The position numbers were made by a program, and so were the translations under genes. A stretch of 64,000 nt of DNA, from positions 37,763-101,762 of the forward strand of contig NZ_KB907555.1 of the NCBI RefSeq assembly GCF_000382125.1, written 5' to 3'. Below are positions 34,703 through 43,671 of this stretch, piece after piece; the stretch's first letter is position 1; each line of letters starts with the position of its first letter. The notes under the pieces were generated by a model. That model worked only from the letters and a program-made list of their open reading frames with translations, was not told the DNA's origin and made no database searches. The DNA is from Eudoraea adriatica DSM 19308. Lineage in GTDB: Bacteria; Bacteroidota; Bacteroidia; Flavobacteriales; Flavobacteriaceae.

Positions 34703-35701
34703 TTATTTCAAATTTTCCCAATACCAGTTTACAGCTTCTTTTAATCCTATTTTTATATCAAATTGTGGGTCATACCCCAGAAGATTTTTTGCTTTTTCAA
34801 TTGAGGCAAGTGAATGGGGAACATCTCCCTGCCTCTTTGGACCATAGGTAGCATTCACATTTGCAATTTCAGGATCAAAATTACTTAAATACTCTTTTAA
34901 AAGACATATTAATTCGTTTAAATCTGTCCGTTCTCCATAAGCTACATTATAAACGGTATTTATTGCCTCCTTATTATCAGATGCTAAAGCCCTTACATTC
35001 ATTTCCAGGACGTTATCTATGTAGGTAAAATCCCGTGAATAACTACCATCTCCATTGATGACAGGAGATTCATGGTTCATCAAGTGCATCACAAATTTTG
35101 GGATAACAGCAGCATAGGCTCCATTGGGGTCCTGCCTGCGACCAAATACATTAAAGTACCGCAGACCTATTGTTTCCATTCCATAAATTTTGGCGAAAAT
35201 ATCCGCGTACAATTCATTTACGTACTTGGTAATAGCGTACGGAGAGAGAGGCTTTCCAATGATATCTTCCACTTTGGGCATATTTTCAGAGTCCCCATAA
35301 GTAGAAGAACTCGCTGCATAGACAAAGCGCTTTACCTTTGCATCCCTGGCAGCAACCAACATATTGAGGAATCCTGATACATTCACCGCATTACTGGTTA
35401 TAGGATCTTTTATAGAACGAGGGACAGAACCAAGAGCAGCCTGATGTAAAACATAATCCACACCCTCACATGCCTTTATACAATCGCTTAAGTTTCTAAT
35501 ATCCCCTTCTAACAATTCAAAATTTGTGTTTTCCAATTGAGACTCAATATTTTCTCTTTTCCCCGTCGCAAAATTGTCCAGACAACGGACAGTATTTCCA
35601 TTTTCCAAAAGAGCTGCACATAAATTAGATCCAATAAAACCAGCGCCCCCGGTAACTAAAATATCATACTCGGGATTAAGTTTAAGGGGTTTAATATTCA
35701 T
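34703..35701 (-). CDS. UDP-N-acetylglucosamine 4-epimerase (WbpP/TviC type)
   Basis: Extended short-chain dehydrogenase of 332 residues from MNIKPLKLN; an alternative start seven codons upstream is possible. TGGAGFIGSNL binds NAD; the catalytic pair is in SPYAITK (YxxxK), preceded by the Ser-rich AASSSTYG. The HQAALGSVPRSIKDP segment is typical of WbpP/TviC epimerases acting on N-acetylated UDP-hexosamines. With the WbpO-like dehydrogenase it would make UDP-GalNAc and then UDP-GalNAcA. Confidence 0.87.
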   Translation of the reverse strand: MNIKPLKLNPEYDILVTGGAGFIGSNLCAALLENGNTVRCLDNFATGKRENIESQLENTNFELLEGDIRNLSDCIKACEGVDYVLHQAALGSVPRSIKDPITSNAVNVSGFLNMLVAARDAKVKRFVYAASSSTYGDSENMPKVEDIIGKPLSPYAITKYVNELYADIFAKIYGMETIGLRYFNVFGRRQDPNGAYAAVIPKFVMHLMNHESPVINGDGSYSRDFTYIDNVLEMNVRALASDNKEAINTVYNVAYGERTDLNELICLLKEYLSNFDPEIANVNATYGPKRQGDVPHSLASIEKAKNLLGYDPQFDIKIGLKEAVNWYWENLK

Positions 35702-35867
35702 ACTAAGATTTTTGAAATGCAAAGATGCGCATTACCAACCATATAATAAATGTATTTTACACCAACTATCTCTTATAATCGATGTAAGGTTCAGTTAAAT
35801 TTAAATTTCCGTAGTCTTCAATCTTATTAAAAGTAATTATGGTGAAGACTTATTTCAATCAAATAGT

Positions 35868-37124
35868 TTATACGATCATGCCAGCTGCAACCGTTTCATT
35901 GGTATTTTCATCAACTAAAATAATACTGCCTGTGGATCTGTTTTCCCTGTAAGGATCAATCATCAGGGGTTTCGTAGTTCTTATGCGGACCTTGCAGATG
36001 TCGTTCATATTTAATTCCTTATCCTCATTATTACGACCGAGGGTATTTATATCAATTTTATATACGACTTCTTTTATAATGGCTTTTTGTTCATTAGTGG
36101 TATGCCTGATGGTATATTTTGCCCTTGGTTTGGCAGAATTATCATGCAACCAGCATAACCATACTTCTATATCTTGCGAGGCTTCAGGGATATTTGTGGA
36201 TCTAACTATCATATCGCCTCGGCCAACATCAATATCATCTTTTAGCGTAATGGACACAGACATGGGGGCAAAGGCTTCTTCAAGACTCCCGGAAGGCCCT
36301 TGTATTGAATCAATAACGGAACTAAACCCAGAAGGCATAACGGTAACTTCATCTCCTTTTCTCAAAACACCACTCGATACTCTTCCTGCATATCCCCTGT
36401 AATCCAAAAACCGCTCCCGCTGTGGACGAAGGACGGTTTGAACAGGAAACCGTGCATCTACTTTATTATAATCACTACTTACATGTATAGTTTCTAAGGT
36501 ATGTAATAACGCTGCTCCTTTATACCATGGCATATTTTCAGATCTATGTACCACGTTGTCTCCCAATAAGGCACTAATAGGAATAAAACGGATATCCATT
36601 ACTATAAATTTAGAAGAAAAAGCTTCAAATTGTTTAATTATTTCATTGTAAACATCTTCACTGAAATCTGTGAGATCCATTTTGTTTATACATACAATAA
36701 CATGTGGAATATTTAAGAGTGATGCAATAAAGGCGTGTCTTTTGGTTTGTTCAATCACCCCATGTCTCGCATCTATCAGAATTATTGCGGCGTTTGCCGT
36801 TGAAGCCCCGGTTACCATATTTCGGGTATACTGAATATGTCCCGGAGTGTCTGCGATAATAAATTTTCTCTTTGGGGTAGTGAAATAACGATAAGCAACA
36901 TCTATGGTAATGCCCTGTTCCCGTTCATCTCTGAGCCCGTCGGTAAATAACGCAAGATCTACACCATCATGTCCTCTTTTCCTGCTTGTATTTTCAATGG
37001 CCTTTAATTGATCTTCAAAAATAGATTTGGAATCGTATAACAAGCGACCAATTAAAGTGCTTTTTCCATCATCCACGCTTCCCGCTGTTGTAAATCGTAA
37101 TAACTGATTATTATTTATTTCCAT
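35868..37124 (-). CDS. cysN: Sulfate adenylyltransferase subunit 1 (GTPase)
   Basis: 418 residues from MEINNNQLL; four more codons are open upstream. Translation-factor-like GTPase with GSVDDGKST (15-23), DTPGH and NKMD motifs, then two beta-barrel domains. With CysD it forms APS from ATP and sulfate, driven by GTP. There is no fused APS kinase domain; a separate cysC is present. It follows cysD by about 17 bp in the order cysQ, DUF2061, cysC, cysD, cysN. Confidence 0.95.
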   Translation of the reverse strand: MEINNNQLLRFTTAGSVDDGKSTLIGRLLYDSKSIFEDQLKAIENTSRKRGHDGVDLALFTDGLRDEREQGITIDVAYRYFTTPKRKFIIADTPGHIQYTRNMVTGASTANAAIILIDARHGVIEQTKRHAFIASLLNIPHVIVCINKMDLTDFSEDVYNEIIKQFEAFSSKFIVMDIRFIPISALLGDNVVHRSENMPWYKGAALLHTLETIHVSSDYNKVDARFPVQTVLRPQRERFLDYRGYAGRVSSGVLRKGDEVTVMPSGFSSVIDSIQGPSGSLEEAFAPMSVSITLKDDIDVGRGDMIVRSTNIPEASQDIEVWLCWLHDNSAKPRAKYTIRHTTNEQKAIIKEVVYKIDINTLGRNNEDKELNMNDICKVRIRTTKPLMIDPYRENRSTGSIILVDENTNETVAAGMIV

Positions 37125-37141
37125 ATAAGAATGCAATATTT

Positions 37142-38047
37142 TTAAAAATATCCTTGTTTTTTTCGGTCCTCCATGGCATTTTCAGATCGTTTGTCATCTG
37201 TTCTGTTACCCCTTTCTGTCTGCCTCATAGCTGCTACTTCATTGACTATTTTTTCAAGGGAATCCGCTTCAGATTCCAGGCCTCCTGTAATTGTGATATC
37301 ACCCAGAGTTCGGAACCTTATTTTCTTAGTCACTATTTTTTCATTTTCATGTAATGTCAGGAATTCTGAATTTGGAATCCAGGAATCATTTCTCCAGACC
37401 ACTTCTCTTTCATGTGCTATATAAAGAGATGGTATTTCAATCTGTTCTCGCTTAATATAATTCCAGACATCCATTTCAGTCCAGTTACTTATCGGGAAAA
37501 CTCTAAAGTGTTCTCCTTCAAAATGTTTCCCGTTAAAAATATTCCATAGTTCGGGCCTTTGATTTTTAGGATCCCATTGCCCAAAATCATCACGATGCGA
37601 AAAGAAACGTTCTTTTGCCCTGGCTTTCTCTTCATCCCTTCTTCCGCCACCAATGGCACAATCTATTTTATTAACCTCTATCGTATCCAAAAGTGTAGTT
37701 ATTTGAAGTGCATTTCTTGTGGCATGCTTGCCTTGTTCTTCGGCAACACGACCCTGATTGATCGATTCCTGAACAGAGCCAACAATTAGCCGGACTTCAA
37801 GAGAATTTACCAGATCGTCCCGGAACTTAATAGTTTCCGGAAAATTATGCCCGGTATCCACATGCATTAATGCAAATGGTATTTTACTGGGATAAAAAGC
37901 TTTTTTTGCAAGATGGGTAACAACAATGGAATCTTTTCCACCTGAAAATAGGATTACCGGATTTTGAAATTGTGCCCAAACCTCCCTAAGCACGTAGATT
38001 GCCTCGGACTCTAATTCATCTAAATAGTTTAAAAAATATTTATTCAT
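37142..38047 (-). CDS. cysD: Sulfate adenylyltransferase subunit 2
   Basis: 301 residues of the PP-loop ATP pyrophosphatase family: SGGKDSIVV near residue 36, VDTGHNFPET, and the C-terminal RTERGNR-type tail. It makes APS together with CysN. Its start overlaps the cysC stop by 8 bp, indicating translational coupling. Confidence 0.96.
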   Translation of the reverse strand: MNKYFLNYLDELESEAIYVLREVWAQFQNPVILFSGGKDSIVVTHLAKKAFYPSKIPFALMHVDTGHNFPETIKFRDDLVNSLEVRLIVGSVQESINQGRVAEEQGKHATRNALQITTLLDTIEVNKIDCAIGGGRRDEEKARAKERFFSHRDDFGQWDPKNQRPELWNIFNGKHFEGEHFRVFPISNWTEMDVWNYIKREQIEIPSLYIAHEREVVWRNDSWIPNSEFLTLHENEKIVTKKIRFRTLGDITITGGLESEADSLEKIVNEVAAMRQTERGNRTDDKRSENAMEDRKKQGYF

Positions 38048-38642
38048 TGTCTTTTAGGCTTAATTTGTTTTTAATTTTGTCGTATATTATTTGTACTGCT
38101 TCCTCTATAGTGTTCTCCTGAGTTACTTCAGCTATAGGGTTTTTAGGAGGCTCGTAAGGAGCAGAAATACCTGTCATATTTTTTATAACCCCATTTCGCG
38201 CCTTTTTATACAGTCCTTTAACATCTCGGGCTTCACAGACCTCCAAACTCGTATTCACATATACATCAAAATAATTCTGATCTTCAACAGTTTTTTTTAT
38301 TTGCAGCCTGTCTTTTTCGTAGGGCGCAACAAATGCAGCCAATATAACTATTCCTGCATCTATAAACAACTTTGAAATTTCTCCGATTCTTCGGATATTT
38401 TCTGATCTGTCTTCCGGGCTAAAACTCAAGCCTCTGTTTATTCCGCGTCGCACATTATCCCCGTCCAGAACGTAAGTTTTTATTCCTTCAGCAAATAGTT
38501 TTTCCTCCAGGGCATTTGCAATAGTTGACTTCCCTGATCCTGATAGTCCTGTAAAAAATATTAAGAAAGAGTTGTGACCGTAAGTTTTTCTCCGGGCTTC
38601 CCTGTCAACTCCATAGTTGTGCGGTACTATATTTTTTTCCAT
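38040..38642 (-). CDS. cysC: Adenylylsulfate kinase
   Basis: 200 residues. Walker A GLSGSGKST, the DGDNVR substrate loop and the FVAPYEKDR segment are diagnostic. It phosphorylates APS to PAPS, the universal sulfate donor. Overlaps cysD by 8 bp and the DUF2061 gene by 16 bp. Having APS kinase in a polysaccharide locus points to sulfation rather than, or in addition to, cysteine synthesis. Confidence 0.95.
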   Translation of the reverse strand: MEKNIVPHNYGVDREARRKTYGHNSFLIFFTGLSGSGKSTIANALEEKLFAEGIKTYVLDGDNVRRGINRGLSFSPEDRSENIRRIGEISKLFIDAGIVILAAFVAPYEKDRLQIKKTVEDQNYFDVYVNTSLEVCEARDVKGLYKKARNGVIKNMTGISAPYEPPKNPIAEVTQENTIEEAVQIIYDKIKNKLSLKDNE

Positions 38643-39055
38643 TTTTCTGTATCTCTTCTTTTAGGAAGGCCAAAGTTGATCCTGTACCATGCCCGTTCAT
38701 GAAAATAGTATAAGGCCATTTTGGTAAGAACCTCTGCCATACCAATTTTTAAACCAGTAATTGGATTTCCGGAGATTAACCAAGATAGGAAAATAGTATC
38801 TAATGTTCCTACAATTCTCCATGTAATAGTCTTTATAATATGTCTTTTACGGCTGTCAGGCATACCGATATTAAACCATATTCTTTCATGCACGTAATAA
38901 AGAATCATTTTTGTTATTACTTCAGCAAGACCAATTTTGAGGCCGGTAAGTGGATTTCCTGAAATAAACCATGACAATAAAATGGTGTCAATAGTGCCTA
39001 CCACTCGCCAGGTAAGAGTTTTGGCAAGATGTCGTTTATGAGCCAGATTACGCAT
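38627..39055 (-). CDS. Membrane protein with two tandem DUF2061 domains
   Basis: 142 residues made of two repeats of ~66 residues: each has KTLTWRVVGTIDTILLSW or a close variant, then ISGNPLTGLKIG and a YYVHERIW-like end. Each repeat has two hydrophobic segments, so the protein probably lies in the inner membrane. DUF2061 proteins are commonly found with sulfate-activation genes; a role in sulfate handling is inferred from that context only. Overlaps the cysQ stop by 1 bp and the cysC start by 16 bp. Confidence 0.85.
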   Translation of the reverse strand: MRNLAHKRHLAKTLTWRVVGTIDTILLSWFISGNPLTGLKIGLAEVITKMILYYVHERIWFNIGMPDSRKRHIIKTITWRIVGTLDTIFLSWLISGNPITGLKIGMAEVLTKMALYYFHERAWYRINFGLPKRRDTEKWKKI

Positions 39056-39861
39056 TAACTGCTAACCATGAAATGAGGATTTAATAAATTTTCCTTATTG
39101 TATGCCAGTTCTTTATTCGTTTCTCTCGAGATTACTTTAAGTCCGGCCGCGGAACATATAGCTTGTCCTGCTGCCGTATCCCATTCCATGGTTGGTGCAA
39201 ATCTCGGATAGACATCGGCCTTACCTTCTGCAACCAGACAAAATTTTAAGGAACTACCTTTCGAAACTATTTCCACATCGGGATATTTCTGCCTCTCAGA
39301 CTCTATAAAATCCAGTGTATCCTGGTTCATATGGGATCTGCTCCCTACAACGCGCAAATTATTTGATGCGGATTCTGATGGAAATATTCTATTGGATTCC
39401 TCAAATAGATTCTGCGGCAACAGATGGTACTCCGTTAAAACTGCCTTGTAAGCTTTGTTAGCTGCTGCATCAGCATAATATAACTCTCTTAAAACGGGAA
39501 CATATATAACTCCTAAAACAGGAACACCGTCTTTACATAAAGCGATGTTAACGGTAAACTCACCATTTCTTTTGATAAATTCTTTGGTTCCGTCCAGTGG
39601 GTCAACAATCCAGCAGGTATCCCAATGCATTCTTTCTGAGTAGGGTTTATTTTTTATTTCTTCACTGATAATGGGATAGGGCGTATCTTTTAAACAGTCA
39701 TTAATAATGGCACTTGAGGCCAGATCAGCTTCGGTTAATGGGGATTTATCACCCTTTAACTCAATAGAGAATTCTGGATCATCATAAACTTCCAATATTG
39801 CTTTGCCCGCCTGTATTGATGCCTTTATAGTGAGTTCCAGTAATTCCAGAGTTTTGGCCAT
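39055..39861 (-). CDS. cysQ: 3'(2'),5'-bisphosphate nucleotidase
   Basis: 268 residues, inositol-monophosphatase fold. The metal-binding motif DPLDGTKEF and the later WDTAAGQAI segment are present. CysQ removes the 3'-phosphate of PAP, the by-product of PAPS-dependent sulfation or reduction. It is first in the cluster cysQ-DUF2061-cysC-cysD-cysN and 200 bp behind the sugar transferase gene. Confidence 0.94.
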   Translation of the reverse strand: MAKTLELLELTIKASIQAGKAILEVYDDPEFSIELKGDKSPLTEADLASSAIINDCLKDTPYPIISEEIKNKPYSERMHWDTCWIVDPLDGTKEFIKRNGEFTVNIALCKDGVPVLGVIYVPVLRELYYADAAANKAYKAVLTEYHLLPQNLFEESNRIFPSESASNNLRVVGSRSHMNQDTLDFIESERQKYPDVEIVSKGSSLKFCLVAEGKADVYPRFAPTMEWDTAAGQAICSAAGLKVISRETNKELAYNKENLLNPHFMVSS

Positions 39862-40061
39862 TTTTTGTTAGGTTTGGTGATGTATATTTTGGAAAATTTA
39901 ATATACTAATTAATTGCTTAAAAATATCAAAGTCAGTAGAATAAAAATTTTTGTGATTTAAAAGTCCATCCAATGGAGATATTCTAAAATTATAATTACG
40001 CGATGGAACTTTGTATTTTATTAATTAAAAAACCAAATCATGTAACTTAAAGCGCTACTTT

Positions 40062-40649
40062 TTAAAATATTTTCATAAAAGTTTTAAATATAGTTTTTAT
40101 ATCTGAAAATAGATTTTGACTCTCAAGATAGGCCAAATTGAGTTTCAGCTTATCCTGCATAATCTCCTCGATATAAAATTTCTCGGGATTTTCTTTACCT
40201 TCGAGAATTTCATTTTCATTACTATATTTTATTGAAGCTACATCTGTAATACCGGGTCGATAGTCCAAAACTTTCATTTGCTCTTCAGTGTAAAATTTTA
40301 CATACTTTCTCACTTCGGGTCTGGGTCCGACTAAGCTCATGTCGCCAAATAAAACATTAATTAGTTGGGGGAATTCATCTATTTTATATTTTCTTAAATA
40401 ATATCCAATTTTAGTAACTCTAGGGTCTCTTGAACTTGTAGTCAATAATCCTGATTTATCAGATTCCACTTTCATTGTACGAAATTTGATCAATTTGAAA
40501 TCCTTGTTGTATCGACCAACCCTTGTTTGCCTATAAAAAATACCACCTTTAGAACCCAGAGGTATTAATATAGCAGGAATTATTAAAAAGGGGAATAGCA
40601 ATATTATTCCAAATAATGATAAGATAAAATCAAAAAATCTTTTAGCCAT
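40062..40649 (-). CDS. Small polyprenyl-phosphate sugar phosphotransferase (PglC type)
   Basis: 195 residues, the short monotopic PglC-like form. An N-terminal membrane segment (FDFILSLFGIILLFPFLI) is followed by KFRTMK and DEFPQLINVLFGDMSLVGPRPE, the conserved catalytic core. It transfers a sugar-1-phosphate from UDP-sugar to undecaprenyl phosphate, starting repeat-unit synthesis. It overlaps the aminotransferase gene by 8 bp; that neighbour suggests a 4-amino-4,6-dideoxy sugar as the first residue, as for bacillosamine. Confidence 0.9.
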   Translation of the reverse strand: MAKRFFDFILSLFGIILLFPFLIIPAILIPLGSKGGIFYRQTRVGRYNKDFKLIKFRTMKVESDKSGLLTTSSRDPRVTKIGYYLRKYKIDEFPQLINVLFGDMSLVGPRPEVRKYVKFYTEEQMKVLDYRPGITDVASIKYSNENEILEGKENPEKFYIEEIMQDKLKLNLAYLESQNLFSDIKTIFKTFMKIF

Positions 40650-41859
40650 TATTTTTTATGATTTGGTTGTATGAAGCTATTACGGCTTTTGATACAATAT
40701 CAACCTCGTCATCCGTTAATTGTGGATATATTGGCAGACTTATTTCATGAATGAAATTTTGATAGGCAACAGGGTATTCATCAATTTCATGACCAAGTCC
40801 TTTGAAGTAGCTTAGCAGGGGCAAAGGAATGAAATGAACATTCACTGCGACTCCCTTTTCGGTAATCAACTCAATCATTTTATCTCGCTTATCTTCCCCG
40901 AAGTCCTTTATTCTAATCGGGAATATATGATAAGAAGATTCCTTGTTATTATTACGGTGAGGGGGAATAATAGCCCAAGATAATTTTGAAAAGTTGTTTA
41001 CATAACGATTAAAAATTGCTTTCCTACGGTCGAGAAGTCCCTCATAAAGTCGAATTTGGCCCAATCCAATAGCAGCGTTTACATCGGCCATGTTTATTTT
41101 CATTCCCAACCCGACAATATCATAGCGCCATCCACCTGCTTTTGATTTACTGAAAGCATCTTTTGTTTGACAGTTTAGGGACATCATTCTCAAATCCTTA
41201 TACAATTCTAAATTATCGAAAGGTTGTGGAAGGTTTATGGCTATTGCCCCACCTTCTGCCGTAGTAATATTCTTAACAGCATGAAATGAAAAAATAGTGA
41301 TGTCGGCTTGAGGGCCAACACTATTACCCTTATAAAGCGCTCCCAATGAATGCGCCGCATCCGATAGTATTAATATTCTTCCTAATTTTTTTTGGTTTTC
41401 TGATGTAGGATTAAACTTGCTTTTTACATCCGCACTTTCGACAATAGCTTTCAATTCATCATAATCACAAGGATATCCAGCAAAATCAACAGGCATTATG
41501 GCCTTGGTTTTAGCGGTAATGGTTTTTTTAATTTTCTGAATATCAATATTAAAGTCTTCCCCCACATCAACTAAAATTGGTGTGCCTCCGGCGTGAATTA
41601 CCGCAAGGGCGGTTGCACTATAGGTATAAGCCGGGATTATAACTTCATCCCCTTTCTCTAATCCCAACCACCTTAAAATCATTATTGCCCCAGAAGTCCA
41701 TGAATTGATGCACAGAACATTCGGTATGTCGACATAACGTGAAACTTCTTCCTCTAAGCGTTTTACTTTTGGGCCCGTAGTAATCCAACCTGATTTTAAG
41801 GAATCAACGACCTCATTGATAATGGAATCATCTATATATGGTGGTGAAAATGGGATCAT
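40642..41859 (-). CDS. DegT/DnrJ/EryC1-family PLP sugar aminotransferase
   Basis: 405 residues. SFHAVKNITTAEGGAI carries the PLP lysine, and the N-terminal PFSPPYIDDSIINEV and the YTYSATALAVIHAGG region are typical. It aminates a keto-sugar nucleotide, probably UDP-4-keto-6-deoxy-GlcNAc as PglE does. Overlaps the GNAT gene upstream by 4 bp and the PglC-like gene downstream by 8 bp. Confidence 0.9.
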   Translation of the reverse strand: MIPFSPPYIDDSIINEVVDSLKSGWITTGPKVKRLEEEVSRYVDIPNVLCINSWTSGAIMILRWLGLEKGDEVIIPAYTYSATALAVIHAGGTPILVDVGEDFNIDIQKIKKTITAKTKAIMPVDFAGYPCDYDELKAIVESADVKSKFNPTSENQKKLGRILILSDAAHSLGALYKGNSVGPQADITIFSFHAVKNITTAEGGAIAINLPQPFDNLELYKDLRMMSLNCQTKDAFSKSKAGGWRYDIVGLGMKINMADVNAAIGLGQIRLYEGLLDRRKAIFNRYVNNFSKLSWAIIPPHRNNNKESSYHIFPIRIKDFGEDKRDKMIELITEKGVAVNVHFIPLPLLSYFKGLGHEIDEYPVAYQNFIHEISLPIYPQLTDDEVDIVSKAVIASYNQIIKNNG

Positions 41860-42470
41860 ATTGTTTTTATTAATTTATACATTTTTCTGGTAGGGTATGT
41901 GATGAAATCGTAGTATATAGAATAACCACTTTTTTCATAAAATCGTATAACATCTATATTATTGTGATAATCAGTAGTCAATGCCAGTTTATCATATCCT
42001 TCGGACTTCAATTGTTTTTCAGTTTCAATGAGTAATTTTTTGCCAATTCCAAGCCCTTGCTTGTTTGGATGTGTTGCTATTGATAACAATTCGCTATAAT
42101 TTCCTTTATCATCTTTGATATCAGGCGACTTTTTTTCCAGATTTATAAAAAGACGGTAAATAGCTTTTGGTTTCAATATCAATAGTTTGAAGGCAATTCC
42201 TAAAAAACCAAGAAAATTCTGTTTGATTATGGACTTATTGAAACCCTTTGAATTTTTTGCGGTAATTGCAAATCCCAGCAATTTTGAGTTTTCATCAAAA
42301 ACTCCAAGATTTAATGCTTTCTCGCTCTGAATTACCGATTTGTAATACTGATTAAGGAATGAAGTGCCAAGTTCTGTTAAGAAAAAGCCCTTAAAGGCTA
42401 ATTCATGTAGTTCTACCACTTTGCTTATTTGGTTTATATTTAATTGACATGTTCTCATTTTTAATGCCAC
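41856..42470 (-). CDS. GNAT family N-acetyltransferase
   Basis: 204 residues. The acetyl-CoA loop is THPNKQGLGIGKKLL (Q/RxxGxG/A), with a typical YDKLALTTDYHNN strand and YEKSGY. By position between a sugar aminotransferase and a glycosyltransferase it probably N-acetylates the amino sugar made next door. It overlaps the aminotransferase by 4 bp. Confidence 0.82.
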   Translation of the reverse strand: MALKMRTCQLNINQISKVVELHELAFKGFFLTELGTSFLNQYYKSVIQSEKALNLGVFDENSKLLGFAITAKNSKGFNKSIIKQNFLGFLGIAFKLLILKPKAIYRLFINLEKKSPDIKDDKGNYSELLSIATHPNKQGLGIGKKLLIETEKQLKSEGYDKLALTTDYHNNIDVIRFYEKSGYSIYYDFITYPTRKMYKLIKTI

Positions 42471-42480
42471 TTATGTTAAA

Positions 42481-43671
42481 TCAGTTATTTAGGATTAATT
42501 CAGTAATTTTTTTGAGATTTTCTTTTTTTGATAGATTATTTAGAGCATATAGATAGCCTTTCTGACCCATTTTATCCAGTTTTTCAAGATTTATCCTAGA
42601 AACTTCGTCCATAGTGTTGGACAAATCTGTTATATCCTCGGGAAGACATACGTAACCACAACCAGATTCCTCTATGCTTTTTGCTGTATCCGATTCCAAA
42701 TCCAGACTAGCGATTACCGCCTTTTTGGAAAAAAGATAAGCTGTAAATTTTGAAGGGCTGGCGGTTAATCCAACCCCTTTTTTTAAGCTAAGAAGTAATA
42801 CATCGGCTTTGGATTGTATTTCTGCAATCTCATGATAAGGAGCATCCCAAAATTCTATTAACGCACTATTTGAGGCGAGCTTCTTGCATTTTTCTTTGTC
42901 GGAGCCTGAACCAGCAATTATAAGCCTTACGTTGTCTTTATTATCAATGGCTTTGAAAGCTTTAATAATATGGTCAACACCTGCACTAGCACTTATACTC
43001 CCTACGTACATAAAAGTAAATGGATTGTTTTCTTTCCTTATCTTGGGCTTAAAGCCTATAAATTTTTCGTCATTTTGCCAATTTCGAACTACATCTATCT
43101 TTTGAGAAGCAATTTTTCTTTTAGTTTCTAAGAATTTTTTCATGTTATCTGATATTGCAATGATTTTAGTTGCGTTTTTTAAATTGAATTTATCAAAACG
43201 AACGAAACTTAGTTGAACAATTTGGGCTAGGATAGAAGGAAGTTTTTTGGTCAAGGACTCGGGATATATGTCTTGAATATGCAGAACAATGGGAATTGAA
43301 TACTTTTTTGCAGTTTTTACTGCATAATATTGGGCAAATAAGGGCCAAGTATTGATGTACACAACTTCTATTTCTTCGTAATGTTGCGATATGAATTTCT
43401 TGGAATACCGACCAAAGCTATAGCTTTCAATAAAACGCCCAAATAATTTTGATTTTGGACTGATATAAGAGTCTAATTTAATATGGTTGAACTTAACTGC
43501 TGTATTTATTTCGTTTATAAAAACATGACCATAAGGCCTACTAGGTTTTGGGGAAATTACCGTTACTTCATTACCCTTATTGGATAATTCCGTTGCTAGA
43601 TCATACGATAAATTAGCGGAAACAATGGGTTCTGGTGGGAAGACAGCTGAAATTACTAGTATCATATTCAA
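42481..43671 (-). CDS. WbuB-like GT4 glycosyltransferase (probable L-FucNAc transferase)
   Basis: 396 residues. N-terminal AVFPPEPIVSANLSYDLA is the WbuB-type opening; the donor site contains VGSISASAGVDHII and the SPSKFTAYL segment. WbuB transfers L-FucNAc onto a lipid-linked sugar. It directly follows the CapG-like epimerase (4-bp overlap), as in FnlA-FnlB-FnlC-WbuB clusters of E. coli, which supports the substrate. Confidence 0.83.
   Translation of the reverse strand: MNMILVISAVFPPEPIVSANLSYDLATELSNKGNEVTVISPKPSRPYGHVFINEINTAVKFNHIKLDSYISPKSKLFGRFIESYSFGRYSKKFISQHYEEIEVVYINTWPLFAQYYAVKTAKKYSIPIVLHIQDIYPESLTKKLPSILAQIVQLSFVRFDKFNLKNATKIIAISDNMKKFLETKRKIASQKIDVVRNWQNDEKFIGFKPKIRKENNPFTFMYVGSISASAGVDHIIKAFKAIDNKDNVRLIIAGSGSDKEKCKKLASNSALIEFWDAPYHEIAEIQSKADVLLLSLKKGVGLTASPSKFTAYLFSKKAVIASLDLESDTAKSIEESGCGYVCLPEDITDLSNTMDEVSRINLEKLDKMGQKGYLYALNNLSKKENLKKITELILNN

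Noticed and set aside
38627..39055. Possibility that the DUF2061 tandem repeat is an assembly artefact
   Set aside because: The two halves differ at many positions and both keep the domain pattern, so it is a real, old internal duplication.
39782..40021. Minus-strand frame upstream of and overlapping cysQ, containing NFRISPLDGLLNHKNFYSTD
   Set aside because: Could be the tail of a lost gene, but it lacks a usable start and half of it is a shadow of cysQ; evidence too weak for a feature.
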